Source: Phycisphaerales bacterium (GTDB taxonomy: Bacteria; Planctomycetota; Phycisphaerae; Phycisphaerales; UBA1924). From it: a stretch of DNA of 64,000 nucleotides. Where the stretch lies: assembly GCA_029260555.1 (NCBI GenBank), contig JAJDCZ010000003.1:124001-188000 (forward strand), written 5' to 3'. The position numbers and the translations under genes are program-made. Below, in pieces: positions 53,830 through 62,191 of the stretch (position 1 is the stretch's first letter; every line of letters starts with the position of its first letter). A model generated the notes under the pieces. It made no database searches and had not been told where the DNA came from. It saw only the letters and a list, made by a program, of their open reading frames with translations.

Positions 53830-56009
53830 TGACTGAGCCGAACGCCAACAACCTGCTCGAAGCGGCGAAGTGGTATCTGGGGCGCGGCTTCCGGCCGATC
53901 CCGATCCCCGCGGGCGAGAAAGCCCCTCGCATCCGTGGCTGGACCAAGCTGCGCCTGGGCAAGGCCGACCTGCAGCAGCATTTCAATGGCTTGGGCAACA
54001 TCGGGCTATTGATGGGTGAGCCGAGCGGGTGGCTCGTTGACATCGACCTCGATTGTCCCGAAGCGATTGAACTCGCACCGCAGTACCTGCCCCCGACCCC
54101 AGCCAAAAGCGGACGGGCGAGCGCCCTCAACTCGCATTGGTGGTACATCTGCCCGCACATCGCCACAAAGAAACACGCCCTGCCCGGCACACGCCAGCCG
54201 ATCGTCGAGATCCGCAGCACGGGGGCGCAGACGATCGTCGGGCCGAGCATGCACCCGTCGGGCGAGCGGTACGGACCGCTCGAAGGCGAGCCGGCTGCCG
54301 TCAAGCCCGAGGTGCTGACAGCAGCCGTGCGGGCGCTGGTAGACGCGGTGATTGAGAGGTGTGGTGGTGTTGCAAAACGACCTGCTCCCCCACCACGGGC
54401 ACCGACCAGTGGCCGGTCGTCCTCCTGCGATACCGTACTGAAACGCGCCGCGGCCTACCTCGACGCGATGCCCCCCGCGATCTCCGGCCAAAGCGGGCAC
54501 AACGCGACCTACGCGGCAGCCACGGCAATGGTCCACGGCTTTGACCTCGACTCCGACGCGGCGTTCGGCCTGCTCCGTGATCGCTACAACTCGCGCTGCC
54601 AGCCGCCGTGGTCGGAGAAGGAACTTCAGCATAAAGTCGAGGATGCTGCGGGCAAGCCGCACAATCGGCCTTTGGGTTGGTTGCGTGATGCTAAGGCTGC
54701 CGACGCACAGGATGTTGATCTGTCCTCGTTTGGTCCTTTGTCTGAACCCACAGTTGGAGATGAGCAGTCAACTCGGCCTGAACGACCGCCGGACCCCGGC
54801 CCGTTCCCCGATGACCTGCTGTGTGTCCCCGGATTCATAAACAAAGTGATGGCGTACAACCTTGCGACGGCGACTCGGGCCCAGCCCGTGCTCGCTTTGG
54901 CGGCGGGGATCTGTCTGCAATCCGTGCTCTGCGGCCGGAAGGTACGCGACGAGCGGGGCAACCGCACGAATCTCTACTGCGTGGGCGTCGCGTCATCAGG
55001 AGCGGGCAAGGACCACGCCCGCAAGGTCAACAAGAATGTCCTCTTCGCATCCGGGCTCGTCGAGCACGAGGGCAACGAGGACCTGGCATCCGATGCGGGG
55101 CTGGTGACGGCGGTCGAGGCCGAGCCGGCGATTCTTTTTCAGATCGACGAGTTCGGAAGATTCCTGCGGACGATCGGCGATCCAAAGAAAGCGCCTCACC
55201 TGTTTAATGTGCTCACGGTGCTGATGAAGCTGTACTCCAGCGCCGACACGATCTTCAAGGGCAAGGCCTACGCCGACAAGAAACGAAACAAGGTGATCAA
55301 CCAGCCCTGCGTAAGCGTCTATGGCACGACCGTCCCCGAGCACTTCTTCGCCTCGCTCACCGCCGACAGCTTGAGCGACGGGTTCATCGCCCGGCTGCTG
55401 GTGTTTGAGACTGATTCAACGCCGCCCCGGCAGCGTGTCAAAGCCACACCTATTCCCGAGGAGATTATCATGGCCGCCCGCTGGTGGGGCGAGTTTAGGC
55501 CCAGCGGCAACCTACGCAATCAACACCCTGAACCTTTGGTCGTGCCCGTGGACGACGAAGCGGGACTGGTGTTCGATGCGTTGGCCGAGCTTGTAGATCG
55601 AGAGCTGGCCAGAGATCAACGCGGGCGATCGCTCTGGGCGCGTGCCGAGGAGAAGGCGTGCCGGTTGGCGCTGATCTACGCGTGCTCTGCCAACCACGAG
55701 CGCCCCGTCATTGACCATGCGGCAGCCAAGTGGGCGTGCGATGTGTCGGAGTACCTGACCCGTCGCATGCTCCATGTTGCGCACGAGTGGGTGGCCGAAG
55801 GCAACTTCGACGCGCGGCAGAAGCGTGTGATGCGCATTGTGCGCCGCGCGGGTGGAAGGATCTCACGCTCGGTGTTGTGCCGAAAGACGCAGTGGCTTAC
55901 GCTGCGTGAGCGGCAGGAAGTCATTGATAACCTCTTGGAAACGGGTCAGTTAGAGCAAGTCGTTGAGAAGACGGCGACCAAGCCGGGGGTGATCTATGCG
56001 CTGGTGTGA
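53829..56009 (+). CDS. Prim-Pol / DUF3987 replication protein
   Basis: 726 aa. The N-terminal Prim-Pol (bifunctional primase-polymerase) domain has LEAAKWYLGRGFRPIPI, WLVDIDLDCPEA (metal ligands D71/D73), NSHWWY (H103) and QTIVGPSMHPSGERY. A primase C-terminal helical part (FDLDSDAAFGLLRDRYNSRCQPPWSEKELQHKV) follows, then a DUF3987 ATPase-like domain: CVGVASSGAGKDHARK (~386-400, Walker A) and ILFQIDEFGRFL (Walker B). It likely primes and drives replication of the excised element. It is the last gene of the tight early cluster and is followed by a long inverted repeat. Confidence 0.9.
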   Translation: MTEPNANNLLEAAKWYLGRGFRPIPIPAGEKAPRIRGWTKLRLGKADLQQHFNGLGNIGLLMGEPSGWLVDIDLDCPEAIELAPQYLPPTPAKSGRASALNSHWWYICPHIATKKHALPGTRQPIVEIRSTGAQTIVGPSMHPSGERYGPLEGEPAAVKPEVLTAAVRALVDAVIERCGGVAKRPAPPPRAPTSGRSSSCDTVLKRAAAYLDAMPPAISGQSGHNATYAAATAMVHGFDLDSDAAFGLLRDRYNSRCQPPWSEKELQHKVEDAAGKPHNRPLGWLRDAKAADAQDVDLSSFGPLSEPTVGDEQSTRPERPPDPGPFPDDLLCVPGFINKVMAYNLATATRAQPVLALAAGICLQSVLCGRKVRDERGNRTNLYCVGVASSGAGKDHARKVNKNVLFASGLVEHEGNEDLASDAGLVTAVEAEPAILFQIDEFGRFLRTIGDPKKAPHLFNVLTVLMKLYSSADTIFKGKAYADKKRNKVINQPCVSVYGTTVPEHFFASLTADSLSDGFIARLLVFETDSTPPRQRVKATPIPEEIIMAARWWGEFRPSGNLRNQHPEPLVVPVDDEAGLVFDALAELVDRELARDQRGRSLWARAEEKACRLALIYACSANHERPVIDHAAAKWACDVSEYLTRRMLHVAHEWVAEGNFDARQKRVMRIVRRAGGRISRSVLCRKTQWLTLRERQEVIDNLLETGQLEQVVEKTATKPGVIYALV

Positions 56010-56435
56010 TGGAGATCTTTCAATCTTTCAAGGCCTGTTTCTAGGGGTGTATAAGAGGTGGAGTAGGTGCATAAAGGGAGGTATTGAAAGATTGAATGAT
56101 TTATTATTCTCTCTATCTCTTTCTTCTCTCTGCTGCGCTCATTCCACCATTCTTCCTCGCATGGCATCGGGTCGGGAGCCATTAGGTACTCCCGGGCGAT
56201 GCTTTTCATGTGACGCCCGCGGGAACAGCACCCAATATCGACAGACTTTCTTTCGGCTGTCCGGTCTGGTTTGGAGGATCGCCCGTGTGGCCGACCTGCC
56301 CCGGCTGGCACCACCACTCGGAATCCATGCCCCTTGGCCACACAGGCCAACGAGGTACGCCGTCGGGCCAACAAACGAACCAATCCGGGACCACGGTTGG
56401 CCTCGATTCACACCACAAGCACGGAGGCACACGCC
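56010..56435. other. Noncoding region with long inverted repeat and pyrimidine tract
   Basis: 426 bp. It holds the inverted repeat at 56015-56100, then an AT-rich stretch and a CT-rich run (TCTCTCTATCTCTTTCTTCT, about 56110). Open frames crossing the right half (one ending at 56464) lack convincing starts. Candidate replication origin or terminator of the primase operon. Confidence 0.5.
56015..56100. repeat. 17-bp inverted repeat, 52-bp spacer
   Basis: ATCTTTCAATCTTTCAA at 56015-56031 against TTGAAAGATTGAATGAT at 56084-56100; 16 of 17 positions pair. The left arm itself is a tandem of TTTCAATC/TTTCAA. It starts 5 nt after the primase stop. Confidence 0.85.
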
Positions 56436-57818
56436 ATGAAAGTCGTCCAGATGAACATCAATGAAATCACACCCTACGAAAATAACCCACGCCTGAACAA
56501 CGAGGCGGTCGAAGCCGTCGCTGAGTCGATTCGGCAGTTTGGGTTCCGCCAGCCGATCGTGGTTGATGAGCAGGGCATCATCGTCTGCGGGCACACGCGG
56601 TTCAAGGCCGCCCAGATGCTCGAGATCAAACGGGTGCCGGTGCATGTGGCGACCGATCTGACGCCCGAGCAGATCCGGGCGTACCGAATCGCCGACAACA
56701 AAACTGGCGAGTTGGCCACCTGGGACATGGATCTGCTGCCGATCGAGATCGCCGAGTTGCAGGAGGCGGGGGTTGATTGGTCGTTGCTTGGATTCGACGC
56801 CGACGATCTGGCTCGGATCATGGCGGGCGAAGAAGGCGTGGCTGAAGGATTGACTGATCCCGACGATGTGCCCGAGCCGCCGGATGATCCAATTACGCAG
56901 CCGGGTGATCTGTGGGTGCTCGGCAACCATCGGCTGTTGTGTGGCGATTCATCGAGCGAGACCGATCTGGATCGGTTGCTTGATGGCAACACCATCGACA
57001 TGGTGAATACGGACCCGCCGTACAATGTGAAGGTTGAGCCGCGCTCGAACAATGCCATCGCGGCGGGCAACTCGTCGTTTGCTCCGTCGCCCAACTCCAA
57101 GACCGCCAAGCACCACCAGAAGTTCGACCTCGCTCGGCATCCCGAGAAGGCCAAGGCCACGCACAATAAGATGCGGGCCAAGGATCGCCCGCTCGAAAAC
57201 GACTTCCTGAGCGACGAGGCGTTCGGCGCGATGCTTCTGGCGTGGTTCGGCAACATCGCCCGCGTGCTCAAGCCCGGCGGGTCGTTCTTCATCTGGGGCG
57301 GGTACGCCAACTTGGGCAACTACCCCGCTCCGCTCAAGGCGTGCGAACTCTACTTCAGTCAAGGCGTCGTGTGGGACAAGCAGCACCCCGTGCTCACCCG
57401 CAAGGATTTCATGGGCGCGTTCGAGATCTGCTTCTACGGCTGGCGTGAGGGTGCTGGGCACAAGTTCTTCGGCCCTACCAACGCTACCGATCTCTGGCAT
57501 GTCAAGAAGGTGAATCCGCAATCAATGGTGCACCTCACCGAGAAGCCCGTCGAACTGGCAGTGAAATCGATCCAGTATTCATCCCGCCCGGGCGAGAATG
57601 TCCTCGACCTCTTCGGCGGCTCCGGCTCAACCCTCATCGCTTGCGAGCAAACCGATCGCCACGCCTACCTCATGGAGATTGACCCGGCGTACTGCGATGT
57701 GATCGTTCAGCGATGGGAGGAGTTTACGGGCAAGAAGGCGGAGCGGATCGCTGCGAACGCTGACGCAGGAGAAACAGCCCCGACGGCTGTCGAGGCTGGC
57801 AAGGGAGATGATGGATGA
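56436..57818 (+). CDS. ParB-N domain fused to a beta-class DNA methyltransferase
   Basis: 460 aa from ATG 56436 (GGAG ~9 nt upstream). Residues 1-105 are a ParB/Srx nuclease-like domain (INEITPYENNPRLNNEAVEAVAESIRQFGFRQPIVVD, GHTRFKAA at 52-59). The methyltransferase has DPPY at 193-196 before the SAM motif DLFGGSGST (~392-400), the order of beta-class N4-cytosine/N6-adenine enzymes. Further motifs: GGSFFIWGGY, HLTEKPVELAVKSI. Such fusions are frequent in phages and probably protect phage DNA from restriction or mark it; the target sequence is unknown. No cognate nuclease is adjacent. Confidence 0.92.
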   Translation: MKVVQMNINEITPYENNPRLNNEAVEAVAESIRQFGFRQPIVVDEQGIIVCGHTRFKAAQMLEIKRVPVHVATDLTPEQIRAYRIADNKTGELATWDMDLLPIEIAELQEAGVDWSLLGFDADDLARIMAGEEGVAEGLTDPDDVPEPPDDPITQPGDLWVLGNHRLLCGDSSSETDLDRLLDGNTIDMVNTDPPYNVKVEPRSNNAIAAGNSSFAPSPNSKTAKHHQKFDLARHPEKAKATHNKMRAKDRPLENDFLSDEAFGAMLLAWFGNIARVLKPGGSFFIWGGYANLGNYPAPLKACELYFSQGVVWDKQHPVLTRKDFMGAFEICFYGWREGAGHKFFGPTNATDLWHVKKVNPQSMVHLTEKPVELAVKSIQYSSRPGENVLDLFGGSGSTLIACEQTDRHAYLMEIDPAYCDVIVQRWEEFTGKKAERIAANADAGETAPTAVEAGKGDDG

Positions 57819-57823
57819 TTTCC

Positions 57824-58261
57824 TTACTTCTTTACCGCGAAGAGCCCGCGATCGGTCTTGACGAATCTCGCTTCCTTGCCCTTCTTGGCGATCTCACGGA
57901 TCATCGCGGCGTAGAGCGTGGCGTGCGGGGTCTTGCCGGTGGTCTTCCAGCCCGCGGCGATGGCTCGCTCGGCGATGGCCTTGGCGCTGAGCGGTTCGCC
58001 TGCCTTGGCGAGGACCTTGGCGGCCAGGTCGAGCCCGCTCATGCGTTTGGGCTTGGTGGGCTTGGCCGCGTCGTTGGCCCGTGTCGCGTTCTTGGCCGTC
58101 TTGGCCTTGGCGGTCGCCTTGGGTTTAGGTTTGGCGGCAGTCGCGGCCGTGTTGGCCCGTGTGGTCTTGGTCGTGGGCTTGGCTTTGGTGGCTCGCTTCG
58201 GTGCGGCCTTGCGGGTTGTGGGCTTCGATGTCGTGGTTTTCTTGGCGGTTTTCTTCGTCAT
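57824..58261 (-). CDS. Lys/Ala-rich basic protein with C-terminal HARE-HTH-like domain
   Basis: 145 aa from ATG 58261 (AAAGGA 7 nt upstream). Residues 1-73 are a low-complexity Lys/Ala/Thr tail resembling histone H1 or the tails of planctomycete/actinobacterial HU. Residues 74-145 (SGLDLAAKVLAKAGEPLSAKAIAERAIAAGWKTTGKTPHATLYAAMIREI, ending RFVKTDRGLFAVKK) match the HARE-HTH winged-helix pattern. It probably coats or bends DNA, perhaps as a phage nucleoid protein. It converges on the methyltransferase gene with a 5-bp gap, and may share an operon with the two genes to its right. Confidence 0.8.
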   Translation of the reverse strand: MTKKTAKKTTTSKPTTRKAAPKRATKAKPTTKTTRANTAATAAKPKPKATAKAKTAKNATRANDAAKPTKPKRMSGLDLAAKVLAKAGEPLSAKAIAERAIAAGWKTTGKTPHATLYAAMIREIAKKGKEARFVKTDRGLFAVKK

Positions 58262-58294
58262 GATGATTCCTTTCATGGAAACAGGGTGAAATGG

Positions 58295-58627
58295 TTATGG
58301 GCGTCGTTCGACGATCGCCCATTTGGATTGGATCGGGGCATACTCGGTTGGGAAGACCTCGTGGCCTCGCCTTTCGATCGCGTCGATCAGGCGGCTGTTC
58401 AGTTCGCCCGTGTTGACGCGGTACTCGGTGAACGCGGCGGCGATTTCGGCGGCCGTGTTGGTCTTGCCGCGGCGCGTCACGAGGTCTTCGAGCTCGTTGG
58501 CCTTGTCGCTCATGGCAGACTCGAGCTCGTGAACCTTCGCGCCCGCTGCGTTGAGCAGGTCGGCGATCTGGCGTTGGATGTAGGCGAGCTCGCGGATGTC
58601 GTTTCGGATCGTGCTTTTCGTGGTCAT
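58295..58627 (-). CDS. Small helical phage protein of unknown function
   Basis: 110 aa, with AGGAG-type Shine-Dalgarno (CAGGAG) before ATG 58627. Predicted mostly helical/coiled coil (ELAYIQRQIADLLNAAGAKVHELESAMSDKANELEDLV). It ends GHEVFPTEYAPIQSKWAIVERRP. No family recognised. 33 bp upstream of the HARE-HTH gene, same strand. Confidence 0.6.
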   Translation of the reverse strand: MTTKSTIRNDIRELAYIQRQIADLLNAAGAKVHELESAMSDKANELEDLVTRRGKTNTAAEIAAAFTEYRVNTGELNSRLIDAIERRGHEVFPTEYAPIQSKWAIVERRP

Positions 58628-58660
58628 GGTCGTGCTCCTGTTCGTCGTGCCTATCGCGTT

Positions 58661-59008
58661 TCAGCCGATGGGGTGGATGGTGTAGTTGGTTCCGCAGGTC
58701 TGGCAGGTGACGGTTTCGCCGTCATCGTCCCAGACGAGTTGGTCGATGTCGTTCTGACCGCAGCGGGGGCAGATGCCCGTGGGCGGGACGGTGTCGGGTT
58801 CGGGTTTAGCCGCGTCGCTCTGTGCAGCCTCGATCCCCGCTTGGTAGGCCGCCCGCAGCGCGTCGCGCACGCCCCACACCGAGACGGCATGAAAATCGGA
58901 GCGGTCGTTGTTGCGGGTTTCGAGGGTGAAGATGTTCAGCGTGTCGACCGCGATGCCCAGCAGCGTGGCTTCTCGTTTCGTGGTGGCGTTGTCGTCGGTA
59001 TTCGTCAT
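58661..59008 (-). CDS. DUF6900-like protein with C-terminal zinc ribbon
   Basis: 115 aa; AGGAGA precedes ATG 59008. The N-terminal part (LLGIAVDTLNIFTLETRNNDRSDFHAVSVWGVRDALRAAYQAGIEAA) matches the DUF6900 pattern found in many phages and plasmids. A zinc ribbon follows (CPRCGQNDIDQLVW...CQTCGTNY). Function unknown. First of three minus-strand genes. Confidence 0.75.
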   Translation of the reverse strand: MTNTDDNATTKREATLLGIAVDTLNIFTLETRNNDRSDFHAVSVWGVRDALRAAYQAGIEAAQSDAAKPEPDTVPPTGICPRCGQNDIDQLVWDDDGETVTCQTCGTNYTIHPIG

Positions 59009-59181
59009 CGTCGTGTTCTCCTTGGCGGGCGTGTATTCGTCCCGCGTTCAGCACATGAAGCCATGAAGTACCGACGGATGCAAGGTGAATCTCCGAGGAT
59101 TCGCAGAAAATCTGCCCCTTGTGGGCAACTACGCGAACGATGTGGGCAAGTGGCGGGACATGTGCGAGCGGGAGGTCCGAA

Positions 59182-59433
59182 GTGACTCCCGAACACGCGC
59201 CTAGCACGCCTGATTCGCGGGCAAATCCCCGCCTGGACCCGGCCGCGATACCCGTTTCCGATGCGGCCAAAGTGCTGTCGCGGGCGGGCGGGGTGGCCGT
59301 GACGAAGGAGCAGCTGGCCGCCGACATCGACGCGGGCGCGCCGACCAACAGGGACGGGAGCCTGCACTTGTTGCACTACGCCGCGTGGCTGGTACGGGAG
59401 ATGGCGACGGGAGGGGCGACCATTGGCGATTGA
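59182..59433 (+). CDS. Small terminase-like protein before TerL
   Basis: 83 aa from GTG 59182, supported by GGAGG 6 nt upstream. The C-terminal part (AKVLSRAGGVAVTKEQLAADIDAGAPTNRDGSLHLLHYAAWLVREM) resembles a winged-helix DNA-recognition unit, and its end is similar to the N-terminus of the following TerL (VDLLRYTAWLVNER). Position directly before TerL with an 11-bp overlap suggests the small terminase subunit. Confidence 0.6.
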   Translation: MTPEHAPSTPDSRANPRLDPAAIPVSDAAKVLSRAGGVAVTKEQLAADIDAGAPTNRDGSLHLLHYAAWLVREMATGGATIGD

Positions 59434-61696
59434 TCCGCGTCAACTCAGGCCCAGCGAGCTGTGTCAGTTGCTCAACTCAACGCCGATCGGTGAAGTGATC
59501 GGCGAGCGGCAGCTGCGTCGGCATCGCACGCGGGCGGGGCTTCGCATCGCGGCGAGCAATGATCCGCAGCGGGTAGACTTGCTGCGCTATACCGCGTGGC
59601 TTGTCAATGAACGCCACAAGCCCAAGCCAGAATCCAAAGGGCTGACCGAATACGACGCGCAGCGTGAGCGGGCGTTGGCACGGAGCAAAGCCCAGTCGTT
59701 GTCCGGACGCGGCATCGGCGAACTGCCCGAAGTTACTGACCCCGATCGCAAGGCGCAGGCAGAGACGGACTTCCGGTTCTTCTGCGAGACCTACTTCGAG
59801 CAGACCTTCACGATGGCGTGGTCGGATGACCACCTCAAGGTCATCGCCAAGATCGAGCAGGCCGTGCTTGAGGGCGGGTTGTTTGCGATGGCCATGCCTC
59901 GCGGATCGGGCAAGACGACGCTGTGCGAGATCGCGTGCCTGTGGGCGATCCTGATCGGGGCGAGAGGGTTTGTCGCGTTGATCGGAGCGGACGAGGATCA
60001 CGCGGCCAACATGCTCGACTCGATCAAGGCCGAACTCGAGAACAACGATCTGCTGCTTGAGGATTTCCCCGAAGCGGTCTATCCAATCCAGCAACTCGAA
60101 GGCATCCACCAACGCGCCAGCGGGCAGCTGTTTGAGGGCTCGCAGACACATATCGGGTGGACGGCCAAGGAGATCGTGCTGCCGACAATGCCTGAATCGA
60201 AGGCGTCGGGAGCGATCATCCGTGTCGCTGGAATCACTGGGCGCATCCGAGGCATGAAACACAAGCGGCCCGATGGGCAATCGGTTCGGCCATCGTTGGT
60301 ACTCATCGACGATCCGCAAACGGACGAGTCGGCACGGTCGCCATCGCAGTGCGCGACACGAGAACGGATTCTGGCTGGTGCGATCCTCGGGCTCGGCGGT
60401 CCGGGCAAGAAGATCGCGGGGTTGATGACGATCACCGTCGTGCGACAAGATGACATGGCCGACCGGTTGCTCGATCGTGATCTGCATCCTCAATGGCAGG
60501 GCGAGCGGACGAAGATGGTGTACGCGTTCCCGACGGATGAAGCGTTGTGGTCAAAGTATGCTGAGATTCGAGCGGATGGGCTTCGCAACGACGCGGGAAT
60601 CAAGGCCTCGACCGAGTTCTACCATGAACATCAAGAAGCAATGGACGAGGGATCGCTCATTGCCTGGCCGGAACGGTTCAACCACGACGAGCTGTCGGCC
60701 ATCCAGCACGCAATGAATCTGAAATACCAGAACGAACCGGCGTTCTGGGCTGAGTATCAGAACGAGCCGCTCCCTGAGAACGAACCCGACGATGAACTCC
60801 TGACCGCCGAGCAGATCGCGGCCAAAGCCAGCGGCATGAATCGCGGAGCCATCCCGATCGGCTGTTCGCACCTGACCATGTTCATCGATGTGCAGGGTAA
60901 GGCGCTGTACTGGTTGATCGCGGCGTGGGCGGACGATTTTACAGGGTACATCATCGACTACGGTACCGAGCCCGATCAGAAGCAGCCATACTTCACCCTC
61001 CGGGGAATGAAACGAACACTCTTGACGGCATCGCCACGAGCCGGGCAAGAAGGCGCGATCTACGCCGGGCTCGAACTACTCACTGAATCCATGCTCAGCA
61101 AGGAGTGGCGACGCGACGATGGCGCGATGGTGCGGATTGACCGATGCCTGATCGATGCCAACTGGGGCGCATCGACCGATGTGGTGTATCAGTTCTGCCG
61201 CCAGAGCCCGTTCGCCAATGTGCTGTTGCCTTCGCACGGTCGGTATGTCGGCGCAAGCAGCATCCCGTTCAGCGAGTACAAACGCAAACGCGGCGACCGA
61301 GTCGGGCACAACTGGCGGGTTCCCAATGTGACCGGCAAGCGAGCCGTCCGCCATGTGGTCTTCGACACGAACTATTGGAAGTCGTTCGTTCAATCGCGGC
61401 TCGCGGTCCCTATGGGTGATCCGGGATGCCTGGCATTGTTCGGCCGCAAGCCGGAATTACATCGACTCCTCGCCGAGCATCTGACGGCGGAGTACCGCGT
61501 CAAGACCGAAGGTCGAGGCCGAACCGTCGATGAATGGAAACTCCGCCAACCCGGCCTCGACAACCACTGGCTCGATTGCGTGGTTGGGGCAGCGGTCGCG
61601 GCATCAATGCAGGGGGCGATGCTTTATGGGACCGGTTCGAAACTGGTGGAACGCACTCGGATCAAACTATCATCCATTCAACGGGGGCGAGGCTGA
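59423..61696 (+). CDS. Phage terminase large subunit (GpA-like)
   Basis: 757 aa, TTG start 59423 with GGAGG about 8 nt upstream. ATPase domain: Walker A MPRGSGKTTLCE (159-168), Walker B SLVLIDDPQTDE, and the coupling region GLMTITVVRQDD. The C-terminal nuclease has MFIDVQGKALYWLIAAW, RCLIDANWGASTDVVYQFC and HWLDCVVGAAVAASM acidic positions. The N-terminal ~65 residues are an extra domain similar to the preceding small protein. It packages DNA into proheads. Confidence 0.93.
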   Translation: MAIDPRQLRPSELCQLLNSTPIGEVIGERQLRRHRTRAGLRIAASNDPQRVDLLRYTAWLVNERHKPKPESKGLTEYDAQRERALARSKAQSLSGRGIGELPEVTDPDRKAQAETDFRFFCETYFEQTFTMAWSDDHLKVIAKIEQAVLEGGLFAMAMPRGSGKTTLCEIACLWAILIGARGFVALIGADEDHAANMLDSIKAELENNDLLLEDFPEAVYPIQQLEGIHQRASGQLFEGSQTHIGWTAKEIVLPTMPESKASGAIIRVAGITGRIRGMKHKRPDGQSVRPSLVLIDDPQTDESARSPSQCATRERILAGAILGLGGPGKKIAGLMTITVVRQDDMADRLLDRDLHPQWQGERTKMVYAFPTDEALWSKYAEIRADGLRNDAGIKASTEFYHEHQEAMDEGSLIAWPERFNHDELSAIQHAMNLKYQNEPAFWAEYQNEPLPENEPDDELLTAEQIAAKASGMNRGAIPIGCSHLTMFIDVQGKALYWLIAAWADDFTGYIIDYGTEPDQKQPYFTLRGMKRTLLTASPRAGQEGAIYAGLELLTESMLSKEWRRDDGAMVRIDRCLIDANWGASTDVVYQFCRQSPFANVLLPSHGRYVGASSIPFSEYKRKRGDRVGHNWRVPNVTGKRAVRHVVFDTNYWKSFVQSRLAVPMGDPGCLALFGRKPELHRLLAEHLTAEYRVKTEGRGRTVDEWKLRQPGLDNHWLDCVVGAAVAASMQGAMLYGTGSKLVERTRIKLSSIQRGRG

Positions 61697-61881
61697 TGCC
61701 ACGGATGAAGCGAGATTCACGATCACCCAGCGGTGAGAAGCTCGGACTTGTCTGTCGCGGATGTGGATGCCAGCACTTCCGTGTGATCTATCTCAAGCAC
61801 TGCCGGTGTGGCGTTGTTGTCCGCCGACGGGAGTGTCGGCACTGTGGACGACGCACGCTGACACGCGAATACCAAAGCTAG
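61696..61881 (+). CDS. Small zinc-ribbon protein between TerL and connector
   Basis: 61 aa; ATG 61696 overlaps the TerL stop (TGATG). Four CxxC-like groups: CRGCGC, HCRCG, CRHCG, with many Arg (VVRRRECRHCGRRTLTRE), in the style of phage Ogr/NrdR-like ribbons. Possible transcription regulator of late genes or packaging accessory; not decidable. Confidence 0.7.
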   Translation: MPRMKRDSRSPSGEKLGLVCRGCGCQHFRVIYLKHCRCGVVVRRRECRHCGRRTLTREYQS

Positions 61882-61938
61882 TTCGATCTATCGAATGATT
61901 CCATGTTGACATCCGCCACTTTTATGCGTGTTGGCGTA

Positions 61939-61978
61939 GATGACTCGTAGACACGGCTTGTGCCGTGTGGGAGTCATC
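61939..61978 (+). promoter_or_regulatory. Two-step hairpin covering the ribosome binding site of the gpW-like gene
   Basis: Outer stem GATGACTC / GAGTCATC (61939-61946 with 61971-61978), inner stem ACACGGC / GCCGTGT (61951-61957 with 61962-61968), loop TTGT. The only Shine-Dalgarno-like sequence, GGGAG (61969-61973), lies partly in the 3' outer arm, and the ATG follows immediately at 61979. Confidence 0.7.
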
Positions 61979-62191
61979 ATGCCAGAGGCATCGGGCAATC
62001 TTGAACAGGCGATTCGTGACAATGCTGCTGGCCCCAAGCGGGCGCAGGGCGATGCGGGGAGTGTCGAGCAGCACTCGCTCAAGGATCAGGTCGAAGCCGA
62101 TCGGTATCTGGCGAGCAAGCAGGTCGCTTCCAATCCTGCCAAAGCAGTCCGGTTCACTCGATTGGTGCCTCCCGGCGCGGGGGGCTGCTAA
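61979..62191 (+). CDS. Small gpW-like head-tail connector candidate
   Basis: 70 aa, ATG 61979. The sequence DAGSVEQHSLKDQVEADRYLASKQ, followed by a basic FTRLVPPGAG tail, resembles small connector proteins, and it lies between TerL and the portal gene as gpW does in lambda. Stop and portal start overlap (TAATG). Assignment is mostly positional. Confidence 0.6.
   Translation: MPEASGNLEQAIRDNAAGPKRAQGDAGSVEQHSLKDQVEADRYLASKQVASNPAKAVRFTRLVPPGAGGC

Noticed and set aside
56210-56464. 84-codon frame before the ParB-methyltransferase with C/W/H-rich sequence
   Set aside because: GTG start without Shine-Dalgarno site and overlap with a well-supported gene start; three frames are open here, so composition explains it.
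61906-61930. TTGACA near the gpW-like gene as a promoter
   Set aside because: The only TAT-like box lies about 11 bp away, too close for a sigma70 promoter.
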